From Burkholderiaceae bacterium 26 (GTDB taxonomy: Bacteria > Pseudomonadota > Gammaproteobacteria > Burkholderiales > Burkholderiaceae), in NCBI GenBank assembly GCA_000955795.1, contig JYOB01000009.1:186001-250000 (forward strand): DNA of 64,000 bases, in the 5' to 3' direction. How positions within the stretch are numbered: position 1 is the first letter of the stretch; every line of letters starts with the position of its first letter. A program made the position numbers and the translations under genes. Under the pieces are notes generated by a model. The model did no database searches and was not told where the DNA came from. It saw only the letters and a list, made by a program, of their open reading frames with translations. This document shows positions 35,261-45,877 of this stretch, one piece after another.

Positions 35261-35971
35261 ATGGGCCTACTGAAAAAACTATTCGGCCGAAACGCCAACG
35301 ACCGGGTCGCCAACCCGCCCAAACCGCCGAAAGACGACGACACGTCGCCGGACATCGCCCCAGAACTCGCGCCCGCCCTGGAGGCCTACCAGCAAGGCCA
35401 GCATGAAGCTGCCATCGCTGCTGCGGCACCCTACGCGAGTCACCACGCCGACGCCAACCGCCTATGCGCACTCGCCTATTCGGACATGCGCCGTTATCCC
35501 GAGGCGTTTCCTTACTGGCTTGCGCTGTTCGAGCAAGAGCCCAGCGCGCACAACGCACTTCAGTTGGCGACCACCTCGGTCATGTGCGGCGAATTGAAGC
35601 GCGGCGAAGCGTGGCTGATGAAGTTCGACGAGGTTAATGAGCAGACGCACGAAATGTCCAGCGTCACGGCCCGCACGCAGTTCATCTCGTCGCTCACGCA
35701 GAGCGGGCACATGGCCGAAGCATTGCCGTATCTGGTTTGGTTGCGCGATGTCTATGCGCATGTCCACATCACGGATTCGCACTTCCTTTACATGCGTGGC
35801 ATCCCGTTTTTCCCCAGCTTCCTGGAAAACAGCTTGCCCATTCTCAAGGCGAGCCTACCGATCGAGGCCATTGCTCAATGGTATGGAGTGCTGTCGGGGC
35901 AGTTGGATGAGGACGGCGAGGCGCAGCTTGGGCAGTGGATGCAATCGTTGAGTGTCACCGCCGCGGATTGA
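35261..35971 (+). CDS. TPR-like cytoplasmic protein
   Basis: I chose the ATG at 35261 (MGLLKKLFGRN, 236 aa) over a frame start at 35225. A short basic N-terminus is followed by helical pairs resembling TPR repeats (YQQGQHEAAIAAAAPYASHH and ALAYSDMRRYPEAFPYWLALF). No signal peptide is visible. Proteins of this sort occur downstream of vgrG genes, but I have no evidence for a particular role. It follows the previous gene by 57 bp. Confidence 0.55.
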   Translation: MGLLKKLFGRNANDRVANPPKPPKDDDTSPDIAPELAPALEAYQQGQHEAAIAAAAPYASHHADANRLCALAYSDMRRYPEAFPYWLALFEQEPSAHNALQLATTSVMCGELKRGEAWLMKFDEVNEQTHEMSSVTARTQFISSLTQSGHMAEALPYLVWLRDVYAHVHITDSHFLYMRGIPFFPSFLENSLPILKASLPIEAIAQWYGVLSGQLDEDGEAQLGQWMQSLSVTAAD

Positions 35972-36020
35972 GTTTTTCCCGGCAGTTGATGCATAGGAAC
36001 GCAAGGGTGAATCAGACGGA

Positions 36021-36533
36021 ATGAAGTTGATAGCCGCCGAGCGAAGCGCACGCATGCACAGATGCATCTCGCAACGATGGGCAATGCTCTGCGTGGCGGT
36101 GGCTATCGTTGGCTGCATGCGAACCGAGCCGCCGATCAACACCAGCGTTGCCGAGTTCTCGCAATACGTCCGTCTGAGCACGCTACCTACCGCATCCCGG
36201 TTCGAGCTCGCCACGCTGCCGGAGAACAACACCGGCATTGGCGTACCGGGCCCAACCGACTATGTGGCGTTGATCGCCGCGATCAAGTTGCCCGCTTCGG
36301 GTGCCTCGCTTATAACAAGCCAACCCCGCTTTGCTGAATCGACTCCGGTTCCCGAAGCGTTCCGGCGCGCATGGCTGTCGGCGCCGGAGAAAGACGCCTT
36401 GCGACGCGCATCTATTCAGGGCAGCGTGGCGTACAACATCCGCGCGCTGGCGACTCATCCGACCAAGCGCGCACTCGCCATCCCGGTCAGTGCCGAAGAG
36501 TGGGTTCTGTACCTCGAATATGTCGCGCCTTAG
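36021..36533 (+). CDS. Small lipoprotein of unknown function
   Basis: The frame encodes up to 170 aa. Starting at the internal ATG at 36054 would give a cleaner signal peptide (MHRCISQRWAMLCVAVAIVGC) with lipobox AIVGC. The mature part of about 135 residues is soluble and has no motif I recognise. It is the last rightward gene of the T6SS accessory region and converges with ftsK, whose stop is 28 bp away. No clear hairpin terminator is seen in that gap. Confidence 0.55.
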   Translation: MKLIAAERSARMHRCISQRWAMLCVAVAIVGCMRTEPPINTSVAEFSQYVRLSTLPTASRFELATLPENNTGIGVPGPTDYVALIAAIKLPASGASLITSQPRFAESTPVPEAFRRAWLSAPEKDALRRASIQGSVAYNIRALATHPTKRALAIPVSAEEWVLYLEYVAP

Positions 36534-36560
36534 TCGCTACAGGCAATAGACGCGCGCCTG

Positions 36561-39296
36561 TCACTCCCCGCCACCCGGCGCCAGCACCTCCCGCTGCCCA
36601 TTGCGCCCCATCGGCGACACCAGCCCAGCCGCTTCCATCTGCTCAATCAACCGAGCTGCGCGGTTGTAACCAATGCGCAGTTGCCGCTGCACCGAAGAAA
36701 TCGAAGCGCGGCGCGTGTTGAGCACAAACGCAGCCGCTTCGTCGTAGAGCGGATCGGCTTCTGCATCGCCGCTTTCGCCACCGAACAGATCACCGCTTGC
36801 GGCAGCTTCGGCCGGATCGCCGGCGAGGATGGCCTCGTCGTATTCGGGTTCGCCAAACTGTTTCCAGTGTTCAACCACGCGGTGCACTTCTTCGTCGGCA
36901 ACGAACGCGCCGTGCACGCGCTGCGGATAGCCGGTGCCCGGTGGCAAGAACAGCATGTCGCCCTGTCCAAGCAGGGATTCGGCGCCCATCTGATCGAGAA
37001 TCGTGCGCGAATCGATCTTGGATGACACCTGGAAGGCCACACGTGTGGGAATGTTCGCCTTGATAAGGCCGGTGATGACGTCCACCGACGGCCGCTGCGT
37101 CGCCAGAATCAGGTGGATGCCGGCGGCGCGGGCCTTCTGTGCGAGGCGCGCGATCAGTTCTTCGATCTTCTTGCCGGCCACCATCATCAGGTCGGCCAGC
37201 TCGTCGATGACGACCACGATCAGCGGCAGCGTCGAGAGCGGCTCGGGCGCATCAGGCGTAAGCGAGAACGGGTTCGGCACCTTGCGGCCGGCCTGTTCCG
37301 CGGCCCGTATCTTTTGGTTGTAGCCAGCCAGGTTGCGCACGCCAAGGGCCGACATCAGGCGGTAGCGTTTTTCCATTTCGCCTACGCACCAGTTGAGCGC
37401 GTGCGCGGCCTGCTTCATGTCCGTCACGACCGGCGCCAGCAGATGCGGAATGCCCTCGTACACCGAGAGTTCCAGCATCTTCGGGTCGATCATGATCATG
37501 CGCACGTCGTCGGGCGTGGCCTTATACAGCATCGACAGGATCATCGCGTTGACGGCCACCGACTTGCCCGAGCCGGTCGTGCCGGCCACCAGCAGGTGCG
37601 GTGCGCGTGCGAGATCGGTCACCACCGGGTTGCCGGTGATGTCCTTGCCCATGGCCAGCACGAGGTGCGATGCGTGCGCCTGGAAATCCGCCGCGTTCAC
37701 GACTTCCGACAAGCGGATCATTTCGCGCTTGGCGTTGGGCAGTTCCAGGCCCATGCACGTTTTGCCGGGGATGGTCTCGACCACGCGGATGGACGTCACG
37801 CCGAGCGCGCGCGCTAAGTCTTTCATCAGCCCGACGACCTGCGCGCCGCGCACGCCAATCGCCGGGTCGACCTCGAAACGCGTGATGACCGGGCCGGCCG
37901 AGGCGCCAACGACCGTCACCGGTACCTTGAACTCCGCCAAGCGCTGGGCGATCAGGTTGCTGGTCTCTTCCAGATGTTCGGCGGAGACCGCTTCCGCGCT
38001 GGTTGATGCGGCGGTCAGCAATGCGGCGCCCGGCAAGCGGTAATCGACGATGCGCGGTGCGGCAGGCGCCGGAACAGGCGCAAGAGCGGGCGCCGGCGCG
38101 GGTACGGCGGCGATGGCTGGTGCCGCGCGTGACACCACCTCCCCCACCACGGCCGGCAAGACGATGCGCGGCTTGGGCGTCGGCAATGCAGGCGCGGCTT
38201 CCGGCTGCGCGGTCGGCTCGATGGACGGCGTGGCGGGCAGCACTTCCACCTCGGGCAATGCTTCGAGAATGGGGACCGCTTCACCTTCAACTAGCGGTTC
38301 GGCAACCTGCGGATCTGGCGTCGTCGTTACGGCCGGGGCCATCAGCCCGCGCAGTTCGGCCAGGAGCGCTTCCGCCTCCTGACGTACTGCATCCAGGTCG
38401 ACGATCTGGGTTTCTGCAACGGCGGCTTGCGCTTCCACCAACTCCGGCGCCGTCGGTTCGGGCAGGACAACCGACTCGGATGGCGGCGTAGCCTGCGTCT
38501 CAGGTGTCGCTGGTGCTGGTGCCTTTGTCTGTAGACCCAGTTGTGGTTGATGGAACGGGCTGCTGACGATGGTTCCGCGCGGTTTTGGGCGTGCTGGAGG
38601 CGCTTGCGGCGGAATGGCTGCTGCGGCAGGCGGCGCCGTCTTCGCGCTTGCGGGCGCGTCTGCCGGCGCGCCCTTCTTTGCGTCGAGCAGCGGCCAGATC
38701 TCGCCCGGCTGCGGCGGCGAGGGGCGCGTGCGCGGGGGGGGCTGCCATGCGGGCTGCCGTCGCGCAGAAACGGCTTCGATGCCACGGTGACGCACGGCCG
38801 GCTGCGCGGGGCCGGTGTTACCGCTCCAACGCGCCTCCCCTGCCCCGCCAAGGCCGAGCGCGGTCGGCCTCAAGCCGTCGTCAACGGGCTCATCGTGGCG
38901 TGTGTCCGGCTCGGAAGACGTCTCGGTATCAGCAGTGCGGCGGCGGTTGAACACCTGCCCCCACGATCGCCCGAACAGCATGGGCGCGACCCAGATCAGC
39001 ACGCCGAGCATCAGCAGGAACGCGCCCGTCCAGCCCAGCATGTGCGAAAACAGCGACGACACCGCGCGCCCCGCGGCGCCACCGGCCTTGTCCTGCGGAT
39101 CAGCGCCGGAGGTCAGGGCTTCAAGCGCGGCGCTGGCGCTCAGGGCGACAAACGTCACCAGCCAGAGCCGCACGGTGCCCCGGCCTTTCAGAAAATCCCG
39201 CTCCCCCGCCAACGCGCGCGTTACGTACCGCCACACCAACGGCAGCAGCCACACGGTGGAAATGCCAAACCAGCCAAGCACCATTTCAAACGCCAT
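36561..39296 (-). CDS. ftsK: FtsK/SpoIIIE-type DNA translocase
   Basis: The 911-aa protein has three hydrophobic segments at the N-terminus (about residues 4-24, 43-62 and 86-107), a long Pro/Ala-rich linker (about 110-430), and the RecA-like motor with Walker A GTTGSGKS (about 572) and Walker [15 protein letters not shown] (about 690). The C-terminal gamma winged-helix domain ([19 protein letters not shown]) recognises KOPS sites. FtsK pumps DNA at the septum and activates XerCD at dif. Three rather than four helices, and a position beside T6SS genes, suggest this may be a second FtsK copy. Confidence 0.93.
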   Translation of the reverse strand: MAFEMVLGWFGISTVWLLPLVWRYVTRALAGERDFLKGRGTVRLWLVTFVALSASAALEALTSGADPQDKAGGAAGRAVSSLFSHMLGWTGAFLLMLGVLIWVAPMLFGRSWGQVFNRRRTADTETSSEPDTRHDEPVDDGLRPTALGLGGAGEARWSGNTGPAQPAVRHRGIEAVSARRQPAWQPPPRTRPSPPQPGEIWPLLDAKKGAPADAPASAKTAPPAAAAIPPQAPPARPKPRGTIVSSPFHQPQLGLQTKAPAPATPETQATPPSESVVLPEPTAPELVEAQAAVAETQIVDLDAVRQEAEALLAELRGLMAPAVTTTPDPQVAEPLVEGEAVPILEALPEVEVLPATPSIEPTAQPEAAPALPTPKPRIVLPAVVGEVVSRAAPAIAAVPAPAPALAPVPAPAAPRIVDYRLPGAALLTAASTSAEAVSAEHLEETSNLIAQRLAEFKVPVTVVGASAGPVITRFEVDPAIGVRGAQVVGLMKDLARALGVTSIRVVETIPGKTCMGLELPNAKREMIRLSEVVNAADFQAHASHLVLAMGKDITGNPVVTDLARAPHLLVAGTTGSGKSVAVNAMILSMLYKATPDDVRMIMIDPKMLELSVYEGIPHLLAPVVTDMKQAAHALNWCVGEMEKRYRLMSALGVRNLAGYNQKIRAAEQAGRKVPNPFSLTPDAPEPLSTLPLIVVVIDELADLMMVAGKKIEELIARLAQKARAAGIHLILATQRPSVDVITGLIKANIPTRVAFQVSSKIDSRTILDQMGAESLLGQGDMLFLPPGTGYPQRVHGAFVADEEVHRVVEHWKQFGEPEYDEAILAGDPAEAAASGDLFGGESGDAEADPLYDEAAAFVLNTRRASISSVQRQLRIGYNRAARLIEQMEAAGLVSPMGRNGQREVLAPGGGE

Positions 39297-39357
39297 CTAC
39301 AAATGCCAGGCCGCGATTGTAGCGGGGCGCGCCACCGCCATGAGAATCGCCCGACCG

Positions 39358-39377
39358 AAAAACACCCGGCCGGGCTT
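39358..39377 (-). terminator. Weak terminator ahead of ftsK
   Basis: Read leftward, a short GC hairpin (CCCGG/CCGGG core, 39365-39374) is followed by TGTTTTT (39364-39358). The stem is short because the palindrome has almost no loop, so this is a weak candidate. It lies just after the small frame ending at 39392. Confidence 0.3.
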
Positions 39378-39391
39378 ACTGGCAACACGAT

Positions 39392-39550
39392 TCAGCGCAG
39401 CGTGCCCGATGCAGTGGCCCGTGTGCTTGCGCTGCGCGAGGCCTCGATCAGCAGGATGATCATCAGGATGGTGCCGGCCAGCGCAAACACCGCATAACCG
39501 ATTTTGCTGCCTTCAATGGCGAACAGCGACGGCGAATAAGCCGCGCGCAT
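39392..39550 (-). CDS. Possible small membrane protein
   Basis: From the ATG at 39550 this frame gives 52 aa: MRAAYSPSLFAIEGSK, then one strong hydrophobic helix (about residues 17-38, with AVFALAGTILMIILLIEAS), then a polar tail. A T-tract after a short hairpin follows 15 bp later. There is no good ribosome-binding site, so the call is tentative. No neighbour gives a hint of function. Confidence 0.35.
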   Translation of the reverse strand: MRAAYSPSLFAIEGSKIGYAVFALAGTILMIILLIEASRSASTRATASGTLR

Positions 39551-39702
39551 TCTGGCCAGCGGCGGCGGGTTGGATGTTGAAGAAGCCGCAGGCCGCTGGC
39601 GCAACGGCGAGTGGGTCGACTTCGACCCACTCAGCCCTGCCAAGCTCAACCCGAAGATTGCTCAGCGGGCGGCGTAAGAGGCAGCGTTTGCAGAAGCGGC
39701 GA
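39551..39702. other. Intergenic stretch with perfect inverted repeat and orphan coding-like tail
   Basis: An 11-bp inverted repeat, GAGTGGGTCGA (39609-39619) and TCGACCCACTC (39622-39632), has a two-base centre. In the plus strand the same DNA reads as the end of a protein (WRNGEWVDFDPLS then PAKLNPKIAQRAA and a stop at about 39677). That frame is open only from 39540 and has no start codon. It may be a leftover gene end or chance; no T-tract follows the repeat. Confidence 0.4.
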
Positions 39703-41004
39703 TCAGGCCGCTGTGCTGGTCGCCGTACCGCTTGGCTGCACTGGCACCGGACGCGCCTGTGTATCGTTGAGCATGGTCCACACGAGGATGGCCGCCACGA
39801 TGTCGAACACGGCCAGCGCCACGAACAGCGGGTTGTAGCCGATGGTCGTTGCCAGCGTGCCGACCGCCAGCGAGAAGAGCATGCCACCCATGTAGCCCGA
39901 CATGCCTGCCAGCCCCACGGCCGTGCCGACTTCATGCTTGCCGAACATATCGGACGTGAGCGTATAGAGCGCGCCAGAGAGCGTCTGGTGGGCAAAGCCA
40001 CCCACGCAGAACAGCGCAATCGCCGTGTAGGGGCTCGTCGCCAGACCAATGCAAGCCGGGCCGATCATGCACAGACAGCCCGTCACCATCACCAGCTTGC
40101 GAGACGTCACGAGCGATACCGAGAACCGCTTCTGGAACCACGGCGCCAGATAACCGCCCAGCACGCACCCCACGTCCGCTGCCAGGAACGGCAGCCACGC
40201 AAACAGGGCAATCTCTTTCAGGTTCATATGGCGCTCGGTGGCCATATAAAGCGGAATCCAGTAATTGAACGTCTGCCACGCCGGCTCCGACAGAAAGCGC
40301 GGGATGGCGATGCCCCAGAACCGGCGGCCGCTGACGATCTTGCCCCACGAGGGCTTGGGCGCATTCGCGTTGTCGTCCGATGTTTCCTGGCCGGCGCGGA
40401 TGTAATCGCGCTCCTCTTCCGACAGGCGAAGGTGCTTGGCCGGCACGCGATACAGCAGGAACCACAGCACACTCCACACCAACCCGATCCCGCCGATCAC
40501 GACAAAGGCAAAGCGCCAGTTGCCGTGCAAGATGCACCAGACCACCAGTGGGGGCGCCACCACCGCGCCCACGGACGAGCCGATGTTGAACCAGCCGGTT
40601 GCAATCGACCGCTCCTTGGCCGGGAACCACTCCGCCGTTGCCCGCAGCGCCGAAGGGAAACCTGCCGCTTCCGTCATCCCCAGCATCGCCCGGAACGCCG
40701 CCAGCGACAGCCAGCTCCCCGCCGTACTGTGCAGCAGGCAGACCACCGACCACGCCGCTGCAAACAGCGCAAAACCCAGCTTGGTGCCGAGCACGTCCAG
40801 CACGTAGCCCGCCACCGGCTGCATCACCATGTAGGCTGCCTGGAATGCCGCAACGATGTAGCCGTACTGCTGCGTGCTGATGTTCAGCACCTTATTCACT
40901 TCGGGCGCCGCCACGGCCAGCGCATTGCGGGCCAGGTAGTTCATGATCAGGCCGCTGAGTACCAGGACGATGATCCACCAGCGCAAGCCTTTGATGGGTT
41001 TCAT
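39703..41004 (-). CDS. MFS transporter, ExuT-like hexuronate permease
   Basis: The 433-aa protein has 12 predicted membrane helices and the anion:cation symporter style of ExuT/GudP permeases (MNYLARNALAVAAPE, ATEWFPAKERSIATGWFN, PRFLSEPAWQTFNYWIPLY). A good AGGAGA lies ahead of the ATG. As the last gene of an operon that starts with uronate and aldarate enzymes, it most likely imports galacturonate and/or glucuronate. Its substrate is inferred from context; the other MFS gene of the operon resembles GudP more closely. Confidence 0.82.
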   Translation of the reverse strand: MKPIKGLRWWIIVLVLSGLIMNYLARNALAVAAPEVNKVLNISTQQYGYIVAAFQAAYMVMQPVAGYVLDVLGTKLGFALFAAAWSVVCLLHSTAGSWLSLAAFRAMLGMTEAAGFPSALRATAEWFPAKERSIATGWFNIGSSVGAVVAPPLVVWCILHGNWRFAFVVIGGIGLVWSVLWFLLYRVPAKHLRLSEEERDYIRAGQETSDDNANAPKPSWGKIVSGRRFWGIAIPRFLSEPAWQTFNYWIPLYMATERHMNLKEIALFAWLPFLAADVGCVLGGYLAPWFQKRFSVSLVTSRKLVMVTGCLCMIGPACIGLATSPYTAIALFCVGGFAHQTLSGALYTLTSDMFGKHEVGTAVGLAGMSGYMGGMLFSLAVGTLATTIGYNPLFVALAVFDIVAAILVWTMLNDTQARPVPVQPSGTATSTAA

Positions 41005-41058
41005 TTGTTGTCTCCTAAGAGCCCCGGTTTGTTCTTGTGTGCGGGGCGTATTGCAGGT

Positions 41059-41961
41059 TCAGAGGTGCAAGACGGGTTCCGGCAATCCGGTCACGCCCGG
41101 GCGCACTGCAAACGTGGCGCCCGAGAGCGGGTCGTCGCCGATCAGGATCGACGTAACGAACAGGGTATCCAGCCCAGGCCCGCCGAACGCGCACATGGCA
41201 GGTTTGGACGTGGGAATGGCGATGCTGCGATCGAGACGACCATCCGGCGTGAAGCGATGCACAAACCCCGCATCGTTACCGCAGATCCAGTAGCAGCCGT
41301 CGGCATCCACCGCAGCGCCATCGGGGCGGCCCGGGTGCGCGTTCATGTCGATGAAGACGCGGCGGTTGTGCGGCGTGCCGCTGTCAACGTCGTAGTCGAA
41401 GGCCCAGATGGTCTGGCGGCTTGCATGCGAATCCGACAGATACATCGTCTTGCCATCGGGGCTGAAAGCCAGGCCGTTCGGCACGATCAGATCGTCGATG
41501 ACGGCATCTACACGCCCGGCGCGCGCGGCCTCCGCGTCAAAGCGATACAGCTTGCCGAGCGGCAGACCTAGCGAGGTGTCGGACACCATCGTGCCGGCCC
41601 ACAAACGGCCCTGGCGGTCGCAGCGGCCGTCGTTGAAGCGCATGTCAGGGCGCGGGTGCGCCACCGTGGCAAGGCGCTGCAGCGGGCCAAGCTCGGCGCC
41701 GGCGCGGGGCTGTGGCGCGAGGAAGATGCCCGTCTCCATGGCCATCGCCCAACCGTTGGACGTCATGGCAATACAGCCGGCCATCTCAGGCAGCGCCAAG
41801 CTGTTGGTCTGGCCGGAGAAGAAGTTCCAACGCCACAGCCTGCGGCCCGGAATGTCCGTCCAGTACAGCGCTTGCTCGCCGGCGTGCCAGATGGGGCTTT
41901 CGCCCACACCGCATTGCATGCTGCCAATGCGCTCGACAGTCGGCTCTACATTCACTTGCAT
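41059..41961 (-). CDS. SMP-30/gluconolactonase-family aldarolactone hydrolase
   Basis: The ATG at 41961 (MQVNVEPTVERIG, 300 aa) has GGAGAC upstream and lies 5 bp from the udh stop; the frame further upstream overlaps udh and is not used. Family features are GESPIWHAGEQALYWTDI, RFNDGRCDRQGRLWAGTM, VPNGLAFSPDGKTMYLSDS and GRPDGAAVDADGCYW, covering the metal-binding Glu, Asn and Asp of the six-bladed propeller. No signal peptide is present. It probably opens the lactone made by uronate dehydrogenase, a role described for the SMP-30 protein UxuL in such clusters. Confidence 0.88.
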   Translation of the reverse strand: MQVNVEPTVERIGSMQCGVGESPIWHAGEQALYWTDIPGRRLWRWNFFSGQTNSLALPEMAGCIAMTSNGWAMAMETGIFLAPQPRAGAELGPLQRLATVAHPRPDMRFNDGRCDRQGRLWAGTMVSDTSLGLPLGKLYRFDAEAARAGRVDAVIDDLIVPNGLAFSPDGKTMYLSDSHASRQTIWAFDYDVDSGTPHNRRVFIDMNAHPGRPDGAAVDADGCYWICGNDAGFVHRFTPDGRLDRSIAIPTSKPAMCAFGGPGLDTLFVTSILIGDDPLSGATFAVRPGVTGLPEPVLHL

Positions 41962-41965
41962 TGCG

Positions 41966-42811
41966 TCAGTCTCCGAACGGGCCGGCTTTGACAAATGCCC
42001 CGCCCTGGTACTGCGCAGCCGGGTCATCGGCGGGCAGCGGCGGTTGTGCTTCGACCTGTGCGCGGAAGACCTCGCTCGTCTCCGTAGGTGTGTAGCCAAG
42101 GTGCGCAGCGTGGCGGTTGTCCCACCAGCGGTCGCGGTTGTTCGACATGCCGTAGACCACGGTAAAGCCCACGCGTGGGACGAACAGCGCCCGGCGGATG
42201 AGCTGCTCCAGGTCGTCGTAGCCGAGCCAGGTGACAAGCATGCGGCGGTCCTTCGCTTCGGCAAACGAAGAGCCGATGCGGATGGCGACCGTCTCGATGC
42301 CATAGCGATCGAAATAGAAGCTGGCGAGCTGTTCGCCAAACACCTTGCTCAGCCCGTAGTAGCCATCGGGCTTGGTGGGCGCGGTGCTGTCGATCACCTC
42401 GCCCTGCTTGTAGAAGCCAATGGTGTGGTTCGAGCTGGCGAACACGATGCGGCGCACGCCATGGCGACGCGCGGCTTCGTACAGGTTATAGGTACCTGCA
42501 ATATTGGCCGGCAGGATCTCTTCAAACGGCCGCTCGACCGACACGCCGCCCAGATGCACGATCGCATCCGTGCCGGCAACAAGCGCATCGACGGCTTTCG
42601 CATCAGCCAGGTCACACGGTGTGAGCTCCTCGCCGGTGCGCGCTTCGCCGAGATTTGATATATCAGACAAGCGCAAAAAATCGGCGTATTTGGGCAGCCG
42701 CTCGCGCAGCACCTTACCAAGGTTGCCGCCTGCGCCGGTCAGCAACAGGCGGTGGCAACGCGTGGTTACCCCCGCGAGCGGGTCGGGTTGAACGTGTACT
42801 TCAGTAGTCAT
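41966..42811 (-). CDS. udh: Uronate dehydrogenase (NAD-dependent)
   Basis: The 281-aa SDR-type protein has the nucleotide-binding motif LLTGAGGNLGK (about residues 23-33), then SDISNLGEA, the catalytic SSNHTIGFYKQGE region and YYGLSK (Tyr-x-x-x-Lys, about 150). Udh (EC 1.1.1.203) oxidises galacturonate or glucuronate to the aldarolactone. The ATG lies 1 bp from the garD stop, and the lactonase follows 4 bp later, so the whole oxidation step is encoded together. Length is slightly above the usual 265 because of an N-terminal extension. Confidence 0.92.
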   Translation of the reverse strand: MTTEVHVQPDPLAGVTTRCHRLLLTGAGGNLGKVLRERLPKYADFLRLSDISNLGEARTGEELTPCDLADAKAVDALVAGTDAIVHLGGVSVERPFEEILPANIAGTYNLYEAARRHGVRRIVFASSNHTIGFYKQGEVIDSTAPTKPDGYYGLSKVFGEQLASFYFDRYGIETVAIRIGSSFAEAKDRRMLVTWLGYDDLEQLIRRALFVPRVGFTVVYGMSNNRDRWWDNRHAAHLGYTPTETSEVFRAQVEAQPPLPADDPAAQYQGGAFVKAGPFGD

Positions 42812-42812
42812 A

Positions 42813-44414
42813 TCAGGTCACCGGGGCGGGATTGAACAGAGCCAGCGCATTATGCAGGCCCAGCTTGTCGGCGCAAACTTCCTTGCGACCGCTCGCCACG
42901 TCAAGAATCAGGTGGAACAGCTCCCAGCCGATGTCGGCAATGCTCGCTTCGCCCGTGGCGATGCGGCCAGCGTCGAGGTCGATCAGGTCGTGCCAGCGCT
43001 CGGACAGCGCCTTCCGCGTGGACACCTTGATGACCGGCGCCATGGCAAGCCCATACGGCGTGCCGCGGCCGGTGGTGAAGACCTGCAGGTTCATGCCAGA
43101 GGCCAGCTGCAACGTGCCGCAGACGAAATCGCTCGCGGGTGTCGCGGCAAAGATCAAGCCCTTGCGACGCACCTTCTCGCCCGGACCGAGCACGTCGACG
43201 ATGGGCGTGCTGCCCGACTTGACGATCGAACCCAGCGCCTTCTCCACTACGTTCGACAGGCCGCCCTTCTTGTTGCCCGGCGACGGGTTCGCGCTGCGGT
43301 CGGTCTGGCCGCCGCTCAGGTAATTGTCGTACCACGCCATCTCGCGCAGCAGCGCACGGCCGACGTCTTCATCGATGGCGCGCGGCGTGAGCAGGTGAAT
43401 GGCATCACGCACCTCGGTCACTTCCGAGAACATCACGGTGCCGCCTGCACGCACGATCAGGTCTGCCGCAAAGCCCACAGCGGGGTTGGCCGTCACGCCC
43501 GAAAACGCATCGCTGCCGCCGCACTGCACCCCGACCACGAGGTCGGACGCCGGGCAGGTTTCGCGCTGGCGCTTGTTCAGGTGTTCCAGGCGGCGCTCGG
43601 CCATCTCCATAATGGCGTCGGTCATGCCGATAAAGCCATCAAAGGCTTCATCCTGCAGACGCAGCACCGGCGAATCTGCGGTGCCGGCAACTTCAATGGG
43701 AATGCGGCCACCCGGCGCGAGCCTTTCCGGCACGAGGCGTTCGGGCACGAGCTTTTCGCAGCCCAGGCCGATCACCATGATCTCGCCGCCAAAGTTCGGG
43801 TTGAGCGCCAGGTTTTGCAGCGTGCGAATCGGCACGATGGCGGCCGGCGCGTTGATGGCGACGCCGCAGCCATACACGTGGTTCAGCGCCACCACATCGT
43901 CAACGTTCGGGAAGCGCGGCAGCAGCTCGCGCTTGATGCGGCCAACGACGTAATCCGTCACGCCGGCCACGCACTGCACGCTGGTCATGATGCCGAGCAC
44001 GTTTTTCGTGCCGACCGTGCCGTCCGCGTTGCGATAGCCCTCAAAGGTGTAGCCCTCCAGTTTGGCGAGCTTGGGATCGGGGCGCGTGGCCAGCGGCAGC
44101 TCATCCAGCGCGGGCGCGGACGGCAGCTTCACGGCGTGCTCGTTGACCCAGCTACCACGCGGCAGCGGCTTCACGGCATAGCCGATCACCTCGTTGTAGC
44201 GGATGATGGCGTCGCCTTCGGCCAGGTCGACCAGCGCCACCTTGTGGCCTTGCGGCACGCCTTCGACGAGCACGGTGCCATCGGCCAGTGCCGTGCCAGC
44301 CGGCAAGCCGCGTGCATTGACGACAATGGCGACGTTGTCACCGTCGTGCACGCGGATCGTCAGCGCCTTTTCAGTTGCGTTGCCGGCTTCAGGGGCCAGC
44401 GTCGGTTCAGACAT
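42813..44414 (-). CDS. garD: Galactarate dehydratase
   Basis: I chose the ATG at 44414 (533 aa, [16 protein letters not shown]), which has GGAGT at good spacing. The N-terminal SAF-like domain (about 20-100) is followed by the UxaA/GarD dehydratase domain with [26 protein letters not shown] and [13 protein letters not shown]. GarD removes water from galactarate to give 5-dehydro-4-deoxyglucarate. Altronate dehydratase is the nearest alternative, but pairing with udh, gudD and kdgD favours GarD. A short internal duplication (VPERL twice, about residue 243) is unusual. Confidence 0.88.
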   Translation of the reverse strand: MSEPTLAPEAGNATEKALTIRVHDGDNVAIVVNARGLPAGTALADGTVLVEGVPQGHKVALVDLAEGDAIIRYNEVIGYAVKPLPRGSWVNEHAVKLPSAPALDELPLATRPDPKLAKLEGYTFEGYRNADGTVGTKNVLGIMTSVQCVAGVTDYVVGRIKRELLPRFPNVDDVVALNHVYGCGVAINAPAAIVPIRTLQNLALNPNFGGEIMVIGLGCEKLVPERLVPERLAPGGRIPIEVAGTADSPVLRLQDEAFDGFIGMTDAIMEMAERRLEHLNKRQRETCPASDLVVGVQCGGSDAFSGVTANPAVGFAADLIVRAGGTVMFSEVTEVRDAIHLLTPRAIDEDVGRALLREMAWYDNYLSGGQTDRSANPSPGNKKGGLSNVVEKALGSIVKSGSTPIVDVLGPGEKVRRKGLIFAATPASDFVCGTLQLASGMNLQVFTTGRGTPYGLAMAPVIKVSTRKALSERWHDLIDLDAGRIATGEASIADIGWELFHLILDVASGRKEVCADKLGLHNALALFNPAPVT

Positions 44415-44449
44415 CACAGACTCCGTGATTGATACAAACGGGTTTTGCT

Positions 44450-45865
44450 TCAACGTCCCAGGCTCGGACGTTTCGGGTCATACGTCCAGCCCGGCACGAG
44501 GTATTGCATGGCCATGGCGTCATCACGCGCGCCAGGGCCCAAAGTCTTGTACAGCGCATGGGCCGCCATGACGCGCTCCATGTCGATTTCGATACCGAGG
44601 CCCGGACGCTCCGGCACAGCCACATGGCCGCCCTGGATGCGCAGCGGCTCGCGCGTCAGGCGCTCCTCGGCTTCCTGCCAGATCCAGTGCGTATCGATGG
44701 CCGTGATGTTGCCCGGCGCGGCGGCGGCCACATGCGTGAACATCGCCAGCGACACGTCAAAGTGGTTGTTGGAGTGCGAGCCCCACGTCAGGCCCCACTC
44801 GTCGCACAACTGCGCGACGCGCACGGAGCCTTGCATGGTCCAGAAATGCGGATCGGCGAGCGGAATATCGACCGCGTGCAGTTGGACGGCGTGGCCCATC
44901 TGGCGCCAATCGGTGGCGATCATGTTGGTAGCTGTCGGGATGCCGGTGGCGCGCTTGAACTCGGCCATTACTTCACGGCCCGAGTAGCCGGCTTCGGGGC
45001 CGCACGGGTCTTCGGCGTAGGCAAGCAGATGCCCTTGGCCCTTGCACAGCGCAATCGCCTCGTTGAGCGACCATGCGCCATTCGGGTCCAGCGTCACACG
45101 GGCCTGCGGGAAGCGCGCCTTGATGGCGGCAATCGCTTCCATCTCATCGGCACCGGGCATCACACCGCCCTTGAGCTTGAAATCGGCAAAGCCGTAGCGC
45201 GCGGTGGCGGCTTCAGCCAAGCGCGCGATGGCGTCGGGCGTCATCGCGGCTTCGTGGCGCAAGCGCAGCCAGTCGTCGGCGCCCTTTGCGCCATCCAGGT
45301 ACGGCAGGTCGGTCTTGCCACGGTCGCCAACGTAGAACAGATAGGCGAGCATCGGCGCGCTATCGCGCTGCTGGCCGGCGCCGAGCAGTTCGGCCACCGG
45401 CACCTCCAGAAACTGGCCAAGCAGATCGAGCAACGCGGCTTCCACCGCCGTGATGACGTTGTCCATGCGCAGGTTGATCTCGTGCGGCTGGCGTAGCACG
45501 GCGGCTTCCGAAGCCGAGGTCACCTGGTGCACCGTCGCCTGGTGCGCGGCATTGCCGCCACCCGCCAGCGCCCGGCGAATGCTGTTCAGTACGCCGTTGG
45601 TACGGCCGATCGATTGACCAATCACCAGCGGAATCACGCGTTCCAGCGCCTGACGGATGCCCTCCCCGCCCGGCACCTCGCCCACGCCGGTGCGCCCGGC
45701 GTTGTCCTTCAGGATGACGAGGTTGCGCGTAAAGAACGGAGCGTGCGCGCCGCACAGGTTCAGCAGCATGCTGTCGCGGCCCGCGACAGGGATCACCAGC
45801 ATTTCCGTCACACGCGGTGTGTGGGTGCGCGCGCCAGATTCGATCGATTGCAACGTCACTTCCAA
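44450..45865 (-). CDS. gudD: Glucarate dehydratase (enolase superfamily)
   Basis: The protein of up to 471 aa carries the enolase-superfamily residues of GudD in order: the Lys pair FKLKGG (about 223), metal ligands LDPNGAW (Asp), AEDPCG (Glu) and TNMIATDW (Asn), then [10 protein letters not shown] (Asp) and [11 protein letters not shown] (His). It converts glucarate to 5-dehydro-4-deoxyglucarate, the same product as GarD. The frame starts at TTG 45865, with GTG 45859 and TTG 45853 as alternatives; the exact start is unclear. Upstream lies gudP, 12 bp away. Confidence 0.94.
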   Translation of the reverse strand: MEVTLQSIESGARTHTPRVTEMLVIPVAGRDSMLLNLCGAHAPFFTRNLVILKDNAGRTGVGEVPGGEGIRQALERVIPLVIGQSIGRTNGVLNSIRRALAGGGNAAHQATVHQVTSASEAAVLRQPHEINLRMDNVITAVEAALLDLLGQFLEVPVAELLGAGQQRDSAPMLAYLFYVGDRGKTDLPYLDGAKGADDWLRLRHEAAMTPDAIARLAEAATARYGFADFKLKGGVMPGADEMEAIAAIKARFPQARVTLDPNGAWSLNEAIALCKGQGHLLAYAEDPCGPEAGYSGREVMAEFKRATGIPTATNMIATDWRQMGHAVQLHAVDIPLADPHFWTMQGSVRVAQLCDEWGLTWGSHSNNHFDVSLAMFTHVAAAAPGNITAIDTHWIWQEAEERLTREPLRIQGGHVAVPERPGLGIEIDMERVMAAHALYKTLGPGARDDAMAMQYLVPGWTYDPKRPSLGR

Positions 45866-45877
45866 GGCTCCCGTGGC

